Part shown: positions 47,831-61,367 of the stretch, piece by piece
Layout: each line of letters starts with the position of its first letter
Position numbering within the stretch: position 1 is the stretch's first letter
Assembly (NCBI RefSeq): GCF_016808095.1
Contig: NC_068980.1
Location: forward strand, 3,162,001 to 3,226,000
Direction: 5' to 3'
DNA length: 64,000 nucleotides
DNA from: Vigna angularis
Taxonomy: Eukaryota; Streptophyta; Magnoliopsida; Fabales; Fabaceae
Translations under genes and position numbers: made by a program
Notes under the pieces: model-generated
What the model was told of the DNA's origin: nothing
Seen by the model: only the letters and a program-made list of their open reading frames with translations
Database searches by the model: none

Positions 47831-50800
47831 TACCATTGTGTATATCATATGCCTAGTATTTTTCTTTTGTAATAAATACATAGAATCAAAATAACTTTCT
47901 GTATTCTTGAACACTTTAAGTTTTCTAGCTTCATTCAAAAATGAAAGAATCGTCATTGTGCATACCATAACTAAAATTCATCCCATCATATAAATCGTTG
48001 AAGACTGAAAGTGTGGGGAGGGGATTTTGTTTCCATCGTTCTGTTGGTTCTGACCTGAGTTCATTCAGTTTAATGGATTTGACTAAAAAATTTGTTTTGT
48101 ACTCTATATTTAGAACAAAAACGTAACAAAATATTAAATATGAGATATTTATGATATCTTAATATTGATTTTATCTAAATAATAACTAATTTCTAAAACT
48201 GAAAAATATTTTTTAAAAAAATTCTTAAAAACTAATTTAAATAAAAAATATTAAGCAAATACTTTTAATAATACATTAGATTTAAACTCGTGTCTATCCA
48301 TGAAATGATGTTGGTTTCTCTATTTAATAAAAGAGAATTAGAGATTGATAAAAAAATAATAAATATTTTTAGGTTTATAATTAAGTTTTGAATAGAATTA
48401 ATCTTAAAAATAATTTATAGGTTTAGAAAGTCAATATATCTATAAAAATATAAATAGTATACTTTGTAAAAAGATAAAGGATAACACGTGTGTAAAAATA
48501 GAGTAGATTTTTTAAAAGTATAGAAGATACGTAAAAATACATAGAGTTGACAAACCTGTTATATATGTGTTGTTAGATTTTTGTCTAATTAATATATAGA
48601 CATAATAATATAATGTATATTTTAGACTCATCTAAATAGTATATGAATAAACTTGTGTAAAGTATATGGTAAGGCCCGCCTAATATTAATATTATTAATT
48701 TAATATGTGTACGGGCATACTCTTTTAACATGTATTGTTAGACTGATATAATCAGTGTATGAACAAACTCATCTAATGTGTTACAAGATTCATATGATGA
48801 GTATATAGACATGCTTATGTTTAATGTGTATTTTTATGTAATTAATGTATGGAATGATCCATCTAATATTTTCTGTTATATTCATCTAACTAGTGAATAT
48901 TTGTTAGAATATATATTGATTAAATTAATTAATAATATAATTCAAATTTTATACGTAATTGACATTTAGAATATTGATATAAAATTTTAATTTTGAAAAA
49001 ATATTAATTCTATTTAATAAATAAAATAAAAATTTATTAGATATTAAATTATAACATTGAAATATATTATTATTTTTATGATAAAATAAAATAAATAAAA
49101 TAACTTTTTATGGAGATAAAATAAAAAATAAAATATATGTTTATAAATTTAATTTAATTAATAGCCAAATAATTATAAATCATAAAAATATAAAATTAAA
49201 AACAAAAATATATGTTTCTAAATTTAATTTTGTCGATGAACAAATAATTATAAGTTAAAGTTAAAAATGAAAAAATATTATAAAAAATTATACTTTAAAT
49301 AATTTATTAAATGATCAATTAATTAGAAGTTATAGAAAGATAAAATTAAAAAATAGTATAGACAAATTGGTTTAAAAATAATAAATAAATGGATAAAAGA
49401 TATAATAAATTTTATATACATGTCATGACAAAATAAATAAAATTAAAAAATAAAATAAATAAATAAAAGCATGTTACAGCACAATAAATATAAATAAATA
49501 AAAATTAAAAATGTTAAATGATTAAAAACTAACTTTTGAAATATTTGTCAATTTAATAAAATAAAATAGTAATAAATTTGTTAATATTTTCCTTTTTCTT
49601 GTATTATAATTGATTGTCAAGTTCCTGTAAGAAGTTTGATTTGGATACAAATTTTATAGTAATACATACAAATATGCATTTTTTCATTCAACATCCTTCC
49701 TACACCAATAAAATAACAATTTTAGTTTAAAATATAAAATCATTCACGATTAGCTAAAAAAGTACACGTATTAATCTTCTATTAAACATTGAAAAGAAAT
49801 AGGTAAATAGAGAATTGTACATATATAATTTAAGCACTAGCTAGAATAATAAGGCGTATATATAATTTTGATGTAATGTGTATGTATGTCTAAAGTAAAC
49901 TTTACTCGATTAATATATAAGAAGACTGTTTTCGCAATGGTCCCCAAAGTCGTGATATTCATTACAATCTGAGCATTGCAGTAAGGAAAGGCAAATCCAA
50001 AATGTATACGTAACATGTATCATTGAATGCTATTATTCTATGTGATTGTTTTTTGTTGGTAATATTTTGTAAGAAAGAGAGAAAGAAAGAAAGAAAGAAA
50101 AGTTGATTTGATGAAGAATAGAAGAAGGTGTTAAGGTCTACAAGGTTCCATCACATCATTCTTTGTTAATCTGACAGGTTTGTGCTGATTGGGGATGTTG
50201 TGACAGATTGACGTTACACTGAACACCATCCATACATAACAAGAAAAGAATCACATAATTAGTTATCATTTTCACTGTTCTTCTCTTCTGTTATACATCA
50301 TTTCGTAATCTCAAAAATGCCCATATGCAATACTCTTCATGATGATCGATTCAGCTCAAGAAGATAAGAAAGGATATATATTTTGAGATAAAATTTAAAA
50401 ATTTATTTTTTATAATTATTTTATTTTACCATTAATTTAAACAAATACAATGTTAGATGTACCAGTAAGAAGATTCACGTTGGGGGTCTATCAAAAAATA
50501 GATTTGTTGAAAAAATATCAATAATAATGAAATCAGAATCTAATCATATAAAAAATTAACGTTATTTTCTATTTAAAATATTATAATAATAAATTAATGA
50601 GTTTTTTATCATTATATAATAATTTATTTTATTCTAACAAATAAACATATAAAAAAAGATAAAAAAGAAAAAGGAAAAAGGGTTTGTTGGAAAGAGAGAG
50701 AGAGAAGGAGACAAGGAACGTGGAGTCCCGTTTTTGTTGGTTGGGTTAATGAGGGAAATAGAGTGAAGTGTGTAGCTACAATTCATACACTGGTTTTGTT

Positions 50801-51747
50801 GTACTTTGACATGACATCTCAAAGAAACTCTGACCCTATCTTTTTTTTTCTTTCTATCATAACATTACTCATACAAAGCTGCCATCAACATCCAATGCAT
50901 GCATTCTTCCATCTTCCACCCTTCAATTCCCAATGTTCAATATAAATGATTCTTACTGTTACTTACTCCATCATCTTCCTCACCAATTAACTCCATCTTT
51001 TACTTTAATCAATTCATAATTTACAAATTAACAAACTTTAACTTGGTCAATGCTGTACTTCTTCTTATTAATTCTTATAGATAAAATTTCATTCTATAGT
51101 TATATCAAATTGTGGTTGAAATGATAAGTAATGTTTGTTTCTTTTAATAATAGAACCATATGCTATAATTTTCTTATAAAATTATGCGTTATTTCTTTTC
51201 TTAATTTTTTTTTGCATAGCCCTAATTAATTTAAACCAAACCAAACCCTTCAGGCTGGTTAATTAGGTCTGAATTTATGCTTTTTTTAAATATTTAAATC
51301 ACTAAATTTTGTATTAATTTAAAGTTTATTTTTTTTTCTTAATTCAATTTCAATAAGTAAGGAGAGATAGTATGCTATAAATTATTGTGAAACCATTATG
51401 GACTCTAAATATATCAAAATAATATTAATAAAAATATTGACTAATTATATTTATGATTACATAATCAACTTTAGTTGGGTTTTTCTTTCAATTTTTGTAC
51501 TTTTTTTCATCACAATAGTCTCAACTTTATAATGGAAAATAGTAGAAGAAAAAGAGAGAAAAGCAGACATTTTTATTGAGAAGATAATGATTTTGATGGA
51601 AATGATTACGGTGAGTGTAAACATAGTATTTGATCGGTTCATCATGGTGGACATAGCAAAAGGGAAATAGCAGCATCATATGAGTCATAAAGCTGAACAA
51701 TCACAGACTCAAAAGCTTCCCCTATCTGCATTTGCACTTGTTTATAT

Positions 51748-51751
<4 letters not shown>

Positions 51752-51806
<55 letters not shown>
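51752..51806. repeat. (AT)n microsatellite
   Basis: An alternating AT run of about 55 bp. Confidence 0.95.
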
Positions 51807-51810
<4 letters not shown>

Positions 51811-52369
51811 TACCCTTTTCCCTTTTTGTTTTTCTTAAATAAAGTTCACTGCGCACCTTCCCCTTTGCATAATTATAAACGTATAACATATTATCTTAGT
51901 TTTGAGAAACTTTTATAAACACGCGCTATAATTTTTGTTTTAGTTTTTAAATAATAACAATATTCCATTATTAAAACTGAGTAATCTACATAATAAAGGA
52001 GAAATGTTGTAAAAAACTATACAAATCTTGACAGAAAAGTATATTCAAATTGAAACATGCACGTGATCTTCTTTGCATATATCATAGTCTGCAATGATTA
52101 CTAAAGTGTATTTTTAAGGTATTAAGTTAAAAACATGAGGTGTATTAGGTAAGAAAAAACTTGTATGTTTGGAAGAGAAAGGAAAGGAGGGAGAAAGCAG
52201 AAGCAAAATGAGAAAAAAGGAGAAGTTACAGCAATTTGATAATGAGGAATGAAGAAACAAGAAACAAGAAAAAAAGGGAAAGTGGAGAAAGAGAAATGGT
52301 TAGTGATGGCAGTCATAGTCAAGAATTTAATATCAGTTTGAAAACATGAGAATCATCAATTGTCACACA

Positions 52370-54386
52370 TCAACCATGACTTGAAACTAAAGGTTCATTG
52401 ACATTTTCTTGCTCAATTTCAGAGCCAGCTTCATCATCATGATCAAAACAGTCGATTCCATAAGCTTTGTGTCCATTCCCAAAAGCCTTGATATGATCTT
52501 TGAGGGATCTTTTGTGCTTGAAATCGGACCCACAAGAGCAATACCAGAGCTTCCCACAGTTCTTCTCATGGGTCCTCCAATCACCCCTAACAGCAAAAGC
52601 TTTGCAGCATTTTCTACACATGAAGGGCTTGATTCCATGCTTTCTCTTGTAATGAGTTTGAAGGGTTCTAAAGTCTTTGAGAGGCTTTGCTCTTGGATGG
52701 TCAATGTTGTTCTTGCATTCAGGAGCACAACAATAGCAAGGGAGTCTAAGCATTGCTGTTGGTTGAGTTCCCCTCAGAGACTCTGGCCCCTTTCTATATT
52801 GAGATCCATGCCCCCACATATGCATCTGCATAGGTTAATTTTTGGAGCAACATCATCATCATTCAAGAGCAAATAGGTAAACAGTTCAAAAGGGATCGAT
52901 GTGGGGTTGGGAAGAATGAAAATCATTCACTCACTCGCATTCACATGTAAAATATTTGGAACCATCGATAGAGTCCAAAAGCCTCACTGTGAAATCGCAT
53001 TCCCTACAAACACTATCTTTGTTGCATTGCATGTAACATTGTTAAGATCAAGAATTATTTTCCCGAACAGGCCAAGATTTTGAGTCAGAAAGCCTAAGGA
53101 TAATCAAGGACCCGCGTCTTTTTCAACATGTTTCAATACTTCTTAGTCACCTACGGTCTAGGAGTAAAGAAAAAGGTAACAATGTAGGGCATCCTAATAA
53201 AGTAGTAGCTCGGAAGCCCAACAAGGGAATATTGGACAGCTATTTTTGTTTATGTTTTGTAGAGATCAAAATAAAACCTCACTCCATGCGTGTTGTACTA
53301 TACACTTCTGAAATGAAAACTTAATTTATTCATGTTCTTTCACTTTATGTCACCTCCTGTTGCTGCTAACGTTGTTCTCTCTATAACATCTTTAGCTTAA
53401 GATTTAATAAGCCCTAGATATCAATAGTTACTTCCTCCTGTTTTCTGTTTAACACCAGTTAATAACACTTTGCAGGTCCACAAAAATATATAGCCTTAAA
53501 TAGTACTCATCTTTCATTGGAGTGGGATTTTTCCATTTTCGTCTCTTCGACTACAAAAGGGTCATGGTAAAACCTTTGAGATTGATTAGCTTAAGATAAA
53601 AAAAAAAGGACATGCAACAGTTGTTACAAAAACCCTAAATTACACACTACACACAAGTGCTCCGTAACGAATTGAAGACAACATAGGTTATAGGCTAAAA
53701 ATAATCAAAGTGGTGATATTTACAAATGGAAATTTCCTTTTCAACAATTTTCCTCAAAAGTAAGATCTGGGAAAGTATGTGGTAGGATTGTAGGAGTGAA
53801 AAAAGTAATTAAAAGAAAGAAAGTGATGTTTTTTTCTTTCTCTCTATATGAACCATCTTGAATTAATGGTTACCTGCATGTTGTTGTATCTGTTGAAAGT
53901 CTTGAAACAAAGGGGGCAGGAGAACTGTGTTGGACCGATGAGAATTTGAGCAGGGGTAGGAATCCAATACTGACCCTTGTTAATTCTACTAGGAGAATAC
54001 TCACAAGCAATGGCTTTTTCTCTGTCTGAGTATGTGTTTGAAGTTGAATCAGCAGAAGCAGTAGTGGTTGGAAGCCCTAAGTGCAAAGCCACCGTCACAG
54101 TTTCATCATCCAAAGAGTTATTATTATTAGACGATATGCTTGATTCTCTCTCCTTCTCTCTGTTGACTTCCATGGCACTGAAGGAAGATTCAAGATCTTC
54201 ACCCCTTGCAAGGCTTAGGTTAAGGAAAGGAAGTGCTTCTTTGGGGGGAGAAGATTGATGATGATGAAAAGCAGAAGGAAAATAGAATGGAGGGTTGGAG
54301 CAAGGTGATGAAGAAGAAGAGAAAAGGAATGGAGAATTGAGGTCAAACCAGGCATTGAAGTCGTTGGAGCAAAAGGGGTGAGTCAT
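52370..54386 (-). CDS. WIP-domain C2H2 zinc-finger transcription factor (TT1/WIP family)
   Basis: Two minus-strand exons, 54386-53874 and 52825-52370, join in phase 0 to give 322 residues. The 1.05-kb intron falls after NNMQ inside the first zinc finger, the position I expect for WIP genes. The N-terminal half is Ser/Pro/His-rich and variable and contains [13 protein letters not shown], an EAR-like LxLxL pattern. The WIP region begins near [18 protein letters not shown]. Finger 1 is [21 protein letters not shown]. Finger 2 is the long CYCC..C..H form with HYKRKHG. Finger 3 is [14 protein letters not shown] with a His/Cys end. Finger 4 is [20 protein letters not shown]. An acidic tail ends NEPLVSSHG. 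Family members are nuclear regulators of seed-coat pigmentation, transmitting tract, root cap and vein patterning. Which member this is cannot be settled here, so no symbol is given. Confidence 0.92.
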
Positions 54387-57004
54387 GATGAGAGGGTGAG
54401 AAAGGAAGAGCTATATGACAGTATAGAAAGGATTATAGGTTATTATCAAAGACAGAAGAGATATAAAGGGAAGGATAGTGGTAGTGGTGGAGGAGGAGTG
54501 GAGGGAGAGGTAGATAAATAAAGGTAAGCAAAAGATAAGTTTGAGAGTTAAGAAAATAATAAGCATAATGGAAGAGTGAGGATGAAGAGGAGTTAGAAAT
54601 CCAATGTTGGTAAAGCAGACCCAATAAAGTAAAGAAAGGGAGACAAGAAATCACTTGCGAAGTGTGACATAACAACGGGCAAAATAAATATACAAAAGAG
54701 GTAGAGAGAGTGAGAAAAAATTAAAAAAAAAATAGTCAGGTCCTAGATGATGAGATTACCTTGGGACTTGAAAGAACGTTTGCAAGAACAGTGATCAAAA
54801 AAAGGTTGCACAGATTTTTCTATAAAATACTCTTTTATATATGTAACACGTTCATTAAGAATAAATATGGTCACAGCTCTACCTACCATTGTGTATGTGG
54901 TGGGGAATAATGCCAAATTGAAAGTCAGTCAACACAAGCTTCTCTCATTTCACACCATACTACAGATGATAACAGACATCATTAATCATTCTCGAAAGAT
55001 TAAGATTGAGGTTAATTATGAGTATTTATATATGATGTATAAGAAATAGTAGATTAGTTGAATGGTTGAAAGGGAATTAAGAGAAGAGTGACAGTGGTGT
55101 TCGTTGTGATGATATTGGGAAACAAATAGTTTGGAGAAAAAGCAACAAGTGCTTTGGGGTGCACGCTCTGGTCGGGTTTGGCTGATCTTAGGAGCAGAAA
55201 GACTCAGTCTGTGTCTCCGTTACTGTTCTCACCTGTTACATGCAAACGTTCACTGTTGGATCTACCTCTCTTTCTCTTCTGCTCACATGTTTTCTTCAGT
55301 GCCATTTTTTTGACTTAAGGGAAGAACACCAACATTAACATCTGCTTTCGCTTCACACAAACACTTACACATAAATACTGTTAATGGCTAACTGCTATCA
55401 CTGACCACCACCTTGTCACCCACATGATCAACACCCTCTTTCTCTACTTTTCTTTTCTTATTTTTATCAACAATGTCTGTAAGCCTGTTATACAATACAC
55501 AACATCATGGTGTAAAACAAAATTAAAACTATAAAAATCATCACTGTCTATTTCATTGTTCTTTTGAAATCAAACGTATGGAGAACATTATCCATTTTTC
55601 GCTGGTCTTCAAGGAAATATAAACATTCCTTTACATTCTTATATTGTACCACATAAATAAAAATATTAACTTAGATGGGATAAAACTGATAATGGACAGA
55701 AAAAGTTCATTAAGTAAAAGACTTACAATTTTCTTGCAAATTTTAAGTACTGATGAAGCAAACAAACATTGATATTTAATAACTATTTATAAGTTTGAAG
55801 CATACACAGTTGTTTGTTAGTCATACAAAAACACTATGCAAAGTATGATTGTAGGAAGAATGACAGTTTTGGCCACTGCTCATTTTTAATTACTTCTTAT
55901 TTGTAACTTTTTTATGATGAATATGCATAGTTTATATTTCTTTACATAAAGTAATCAATTTTTTAAATGATAAAGTAAAGTTGACGTACGACTAAAATCT
56001 CGTTACATTCTGAATTGATCAGGAATCACAGAGTGAATCTTGGCACACAACTTTACCAGTAAAAGGTTCACCAAAAAGAAAGGTGGGAAATTATGACAAC
56101 AAGTCAATAAGAACTATGTTAAAATTTAGAAGCCCAAATACTGATTTCAGCTGTTAAAGACTATTGACATTTCTTCGATATGTATCCATTTAAGGAAGAA
56201 GAAAAAGATGTGACTAAGCTAGGAATGAATGGTTCAATTTTTTCCCTTAAAAGAATGTTTTTTTTTTCTACCTTTTTATATAAGTTAATATGTGGAACTC
56301 TCTTTTATTTAATGGTTAGCTTTTAGCAATGATGTTTCCCTTCTCCCCATCCTTCAGTTATCTCTCTAGTTACTTTGCTTTAACAAGGTTGTTCCTTTCT
56401 TTCTCTCTCTCTAGATTCATCACTGTTGTTGGTTTCGATCTTTTGACATGTTTTTTTTTTTTCATGGATCTTCTTTCTAGAGTGAGTAAATGATATAGTA
56501 CTAATTTGGTAATTGATCTGATGGCTGCAGCACATACTTTGATGAGCTCCAATAATACACAGCACAGATAGCCGGTCCAAGATGTTGAGGAACACTAGCT
56601 AGCTGTACTAGAGCCTCAAAATTGGTCTGACATATAAGCAAATAATTACCCTTTAAAGAACATTACTTGCTTCTTGGATTACTCAGGAAAATATCTGAAG
56701 ATTTTTTTATTTAGTTTATGACTTCATTCCATTGATTGTAACTAAGTGCATGTTTGTTTCTTCATTTGAAAGGTCCCAAAATTCATGTTCATTTAAAGCA
56801 TACAATCTTTGTTGCTTCTTAGTGAATGAAGCTTTGTAATTAACTAAATACAATGTGAAATCCAAATTTATAGAACAACTTTATAGACTGAGCATATATT
56901 ATTCAATAATCATTCCGTTGTTTAAGAATGTATAGGAAATATTGAACTTTTTCTCTAATGTAACAAATCTTTCATTTTTTTTTTTCACAAGTTATGTTTT
57001 CTTA

Positions 57005-57038
<34 letters not shown>

Positions 57039-60000
57039 CATGCTAATATTTCCTAATTATAATTTGTCAAGGACAATACATTTTAGAAATTAAATATGAC
57101 AATTAATCATAATATTAATAGGATTTTTTTTTATTATAATTCGTTGATACATTATATTTACTTATAGATAATGACCATCAACTAAATATTTCTAAAAATT
57201 TTCTATTATCAAATTTGAAACGCCATAATAATTAATAATTATGTCATTTACATTTTTGTGTGTGCCCCATAGAAAGAAATAGGTTTAATGTTTAACATTA
57301 TCTGTATTACCATAAGAAGTGTGTAATGGAATTGTATTTTTTTTTATGTATTGAGGTAATAGAAATGGAGATGATGAAAAATATGTATGAGAATGGCTAG
57401 GCCATATGAAGAACACTAAGTGAGTATGTTTGGCATATAGTAGTTAATGGGCAGAAAGTTGTAGTACAAGCTTGAATTTTGTGAATAATGCATCATGCAC
57501 AACCACAATGTGGGCATGTCACTATCATTGTTATTGTCTGAAAAAAAGAAAATTTAGTTTGGACTTGTGTTATCCATTTCAGAAGAAGTACTTAGCTTGC
57601 TTCTACAAATTAAGGAAATAAAAAAAAAGTAAAAAATATTTGCAAACGATTTGATAAGTATAATAATTTAAAAAGAAATTATAAAATTATATATTTATAA
57701 AGAAATTATAATTGTATTATTTTTCTTTATTATCATTATTATTACTAATTATTAAATTATTTTTTAATGTTTAATTTATATATTATTACTTTTAATTAGT
57801 ATTTTATTATATTATTTATATTATATAAATAAAATATCATTTATTATAATTGTTACATATAATGTAATTGAAAATATATATACATATATATATATATATA
57901 TAATTTATATATATAATTAAATATGAATTAATGTATTTATAAATATATTTTTTAACTGATCTTATGTTAGTTTTGTTCATACATATATATGAAAAAAAAT
58001 TCAAAAATATACTTACTTATAAATTTTTACCTTCATTTTTGTTTGCATAACTATTAAAACAAACGATAAATAATTTGTCTTTCTTTATTAACAATACTCT
58101 CTTCAAAGTAAACACAGTATGAAAAAAATTTGTGATTTCTAAGAACAAATATGACTAATAGTGGTGATTTTTCTCTTTAATTATTGATTGTTCATATTTT
58201 GTAGTGATTATAATATGATGTTTACTTATTCATCATCTTGTAGGTGATTGTAATATGATTAAGAAATTATATTTATAATTAAAACGTTGAAGGGTCATAT
58301 GGAAAAGTAAAAAAAAAAAAAAAAAGTGAACTAAGTTCTAGGCGAAGAAATACATTAACAACACACTAAACAAATATCACTATATATGACCTGAGTGATA
58401 AGTCATAAAAACTTTGTTTAAGGCAAAGATAATAACAATATATATTTAACTTTTAACAATTATCATATTAATTAATTTTTAAAATAAAATTAAACATTTT
58501 TAATTTTTACTAAATTTCACATATATTCATAAAAAAGACAATATTGATATACAAATGAAATCTTTTGCCTTTTATTTTTTTTTATAAATTTAAAACTATT
58601 AAAAATAATTACATGTTAATTTTAATATTTTTATTTAATAAAACACGTGACAAAAATCAAATACATATTTAAATTTTAATATATTTTAATTGAAATGAAA
58701 ATTATTATATTAAAATTTTAATATTTTTTATTATATAAAAATAAAATATATTAATACTTAATTTTGTTTTTAAGTGAAATATGTTTGTAATCTTTAATGA
58801 GAAATTAAAATTTTGTTCTTTTCTATACGTTTTAATTTTAAAGTTTAAAAATGAATAAATGAAATTATTTTAAATTTTCATTGTTAATTTAAAAAACTAT
58901 ATTAATTTATTTTTAAAATTTTGAAACTAAAATATATTAAAATTTGAAATAATAAATTTCAATTTTTTATAAGCTTAGCCTAAATTTAAGTACCACAACA
59001 CAATCATATTAACTCCTTTATGTTTTTTTTAATCAGAATATTTTCTCTAAAAGTCTAACAAGAGTAAACTTTTAACTTTTGCCATTTACTGGTTTGTCAC
59101 TTTTGGCTTACCTCATTGTTGGTTTGGGTCTTTTCAGCATGATGCCGATAACACATTTTCCAGGTCATTCAAATTGTCTTTTGTTTGTCTGTGTTTGTCA
59201 TCAACACCGACGTATAATGATTCTTCATCTCTTCTCATATTTAACTCCAAAGTCAATCAATCCATGTTTTATTAACGGTTTTGTTAATCACTGTTTAAGT
59301 ACAGGTAAAATATGAATCCATAGATACCCCAATTTTTGGTAAAAATACTAATTTCTTTATTTCTCAATGTAGTACTTAACAACACCATTTAATTAATAAT
59401 TAATGTAAGTAACATCGCAATTTGAGATTAAGGGGAAAATTAATCCAACATTCAATATAGATTAAGGAATAAACTCGCTAAAGTTGGTTTGGTTATGGAA
59501 AAGTTAAAGTAATTAGCATGCTTAAATTCAAACCTCAGTACTGTCTTACACAGGAAAAATATTCATGTAGTTATGTGAGATTACATTTGGTTTTTAATTA
59601 TTCTATACCACTGGTTGCTTGTGAGATCGTATCTAGTTCAAGAACACTGGATTAAAATATAGCAGGGACACATTAAAATATAGTTCTTAAAACATTAAAA
59701 AAAATAGCAATATTCACTTTGTCTTTCAGCATAATCAAATAGCTTTAGATTTCTTCAAAAGAAAGTATACTTTATAATAGAAAACTATCCTTCCTATGCT
59801 TTGCGTTCAAATTTTTGTATTTTATGTTAACGTCATCCGTATATTCATCATATACCGTTTACGAATCATGACTCTTTGTTCCTTCACAATGCCCTTCACG
59901 TGTGCCAATGGGCAAGACAAGCTAACTAGTCAGTGCCTGAACGTGTTTAGCTTATTTTACCACAAAACAAGTATATATAATATTAAGATTTTCGAATGAC

Positions 60001-60364
60001 AGAAGAGTGAAGATATAGACAATGCAAAAAACATGGAACATACTCATAGGAGCTGTATTAAAATCAGTGGGTCGTAGTTTCCTTAGTGTCCTTCTGTCCC
60101 TATCATGTGAAAAATCCACAGGAGAGAGAGAGCAATTCCCTTCTAACTGGTATACACATCCCTGTTAAAAAAGGAGTCATTTAATCATAATAGCTTTAAG
60201 ATATACTTAAGGGGATCAAGGCAGTTGAGTAATATTATAATCGAAAAAAGATACATAAGTTTTTTTTTTTCGAGTAAGGAAAGGGCCATGCAACCTACAA
60301 AAGGATGGAGGGAGGGATTATATACAACGACCAAGAAGCAGCTGGTAGAATTGTCTCCCGATAT
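54387..60364. other. Intergenic AT-rich DNA
   Basis: The first kilobase should contain the WIP gene promoter. Short (AT)n runs occur at 57006-57035 and 57871-57915. Frames such as plus 54867-55049, plus 55131-55313 and plus 59079-59315 have no recognised domain. The last 100-300 bp before 60365 are the probable 3' UTR of the OEP80 gene on the minus strand. No RNA gene or transposon coding was recognised. Confidence 0.4.
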
Positions 60365-60996
60365 TTAATTTCTGTGCCCAACTCCAAAGTGAAACCTTCT
60401 GTCTTTCTTATCGTTAAAGGCATATTCAAGGCGCAAAGGACCCAAAGGCGATTCCACACGGATGCCAAACCCATAGCCGTATCCGCTGCCAGGTTTCTTC
60501 CTTGCTCCAGCAGGGTCACCTAATATAAAACCAAAACACCAAATATGTGCCTTATTAATGAACAGCATGAACAAAATCAGCATACACGTAGAGAAATACT
60601 ACCAACTGAGACAAAACAGTTGAAAGATCATGAACTCTTTAACTTTTGAGAAATGACATTGTGGATATTGTAATTTAAAGGAGTCAGAGCACAAGGATAA
60701 GCCAAAAGCTGTTCTGCTAGTAAATGACTTCAGTCTTTTGATTGTTGTGTGCTTGGTTGTCTCCTTGATTGAGTTAAATAACAGCCAATGAATAAACTTC
60801 CCAATTTGTTAAGAAAGGTTTAACGACAGCTATGATCTTAATTATTCTCGTGAAACACAAACGAGGAAAGAACAATATTAAAATAAGAAAAAAAAAAGCA
60901 AAGAAAGAAACAAAATGAAAACTTACCGGGTACAGTTGGGCCTGAACCAAGGTCAGTTCCATAGTCAGAAAATATAACACCTTCCACTGGCCCGTA
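60365..60996 (-). CDS. OEP80: OEP80 (Omp85/Toc75-V) chloroplast outer-envelope protein, last two exons (partial)
   Basis: The penultimate exon 60996-60927 encodes [19 protein letters not shown] plus PTVPG. The last exon 60519-60365 runs from [18 protein letters not shown] to the end [20 protein letters not shown], with stop TAA 60367-60365. The splice sites are GCAG|TACGGG, CCCG|GTAAGT and ATTAG|GTGACC, and the phases agree. These are the final strands of the 16-stranded Omp85 barrel, and the [15 protein letters not shown] block and terminal aromatic pattern fit the beta-signal. OEP80 is thought to insert or assemble beta-barrel proteins in the plastid outer envelope and is essential in Arabidopsis. 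The preceding exons (POTRA domains and most of the barrel) are not found up to 64000, so they lie outside the window behind an intron of at least 3 kb, or this is an isolated 3' fragment. Confidence 0.88.
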
Positions 60997-61185
60997 CTGC
61001 AAACAGAAACAGTAAGATAAGTGACTCAAATTACAGGGACAACGGAAATAAATTTTCTATCATCCATTTAGATACATATGCATAACTATTTGCAAATTAT
61101 GTGTGGCTGCATACTTAGTTCTGGGCTTAACCTGACCCGACAATCCATAGAAAGAAGTAACATGGGGGGAGTAGACACATAAACA

Positions 61186-61367
61186 TGTTAGATATCTAGT
61201 AAACAGTTAGGAATCTAGAAACTCTAGTTTAGCTGTAAAAGATTCAGTAATTTTATTGACCATACATGAACCTTTTATAGACCTTAATGCTATACAAAAA
61301 CTATCAAAACAGCCAAATACTAATTAATTCTAATACAGACCAATTAACGGCTTAATAAAACACAACA
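61186..61367 (-). repeat. Probable 3' LTR of the copia relic
   Basis: Read on the minus strand, the segment starts TGTTGTGTTTTATTAAGCC and ends ATATCTAACA, so it has TG...CA-type borders. Inside are TATAAAAGG and, about 15 bp on, an AATAAAA signal, the usual promoter and polyadenylation arrangement of a short LTR. A purine-rich AAGGGAGA lies about 17 bp upstream, a little further away than normal for a polypurine tract. No partner LTR was found by 64000. Confidence 0.5.

Larger units (their letters stand above)
46487..52369. other. Intergenic AT-rich DNA with a probable retroelement relic
   Basis: Apart from the relic listed at 47160-47830 and the (AT)n array at 51752-51806 I see no gene. 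From about 48100 to 49620 the sequence is almost pure A/T with irregular repeats. A (GAAA)n tract is at about 50078-50101. The minus-strand bases at 51800-52369 are the 3' flank of the WIP gene. Confidence 0.4.

Noticed and set aside
59997..60016. Second miR156-like string TGACAGAAGAGTGAAGATAT
   Set aside because: Only the first half matches and no hairpin arm is nearby.
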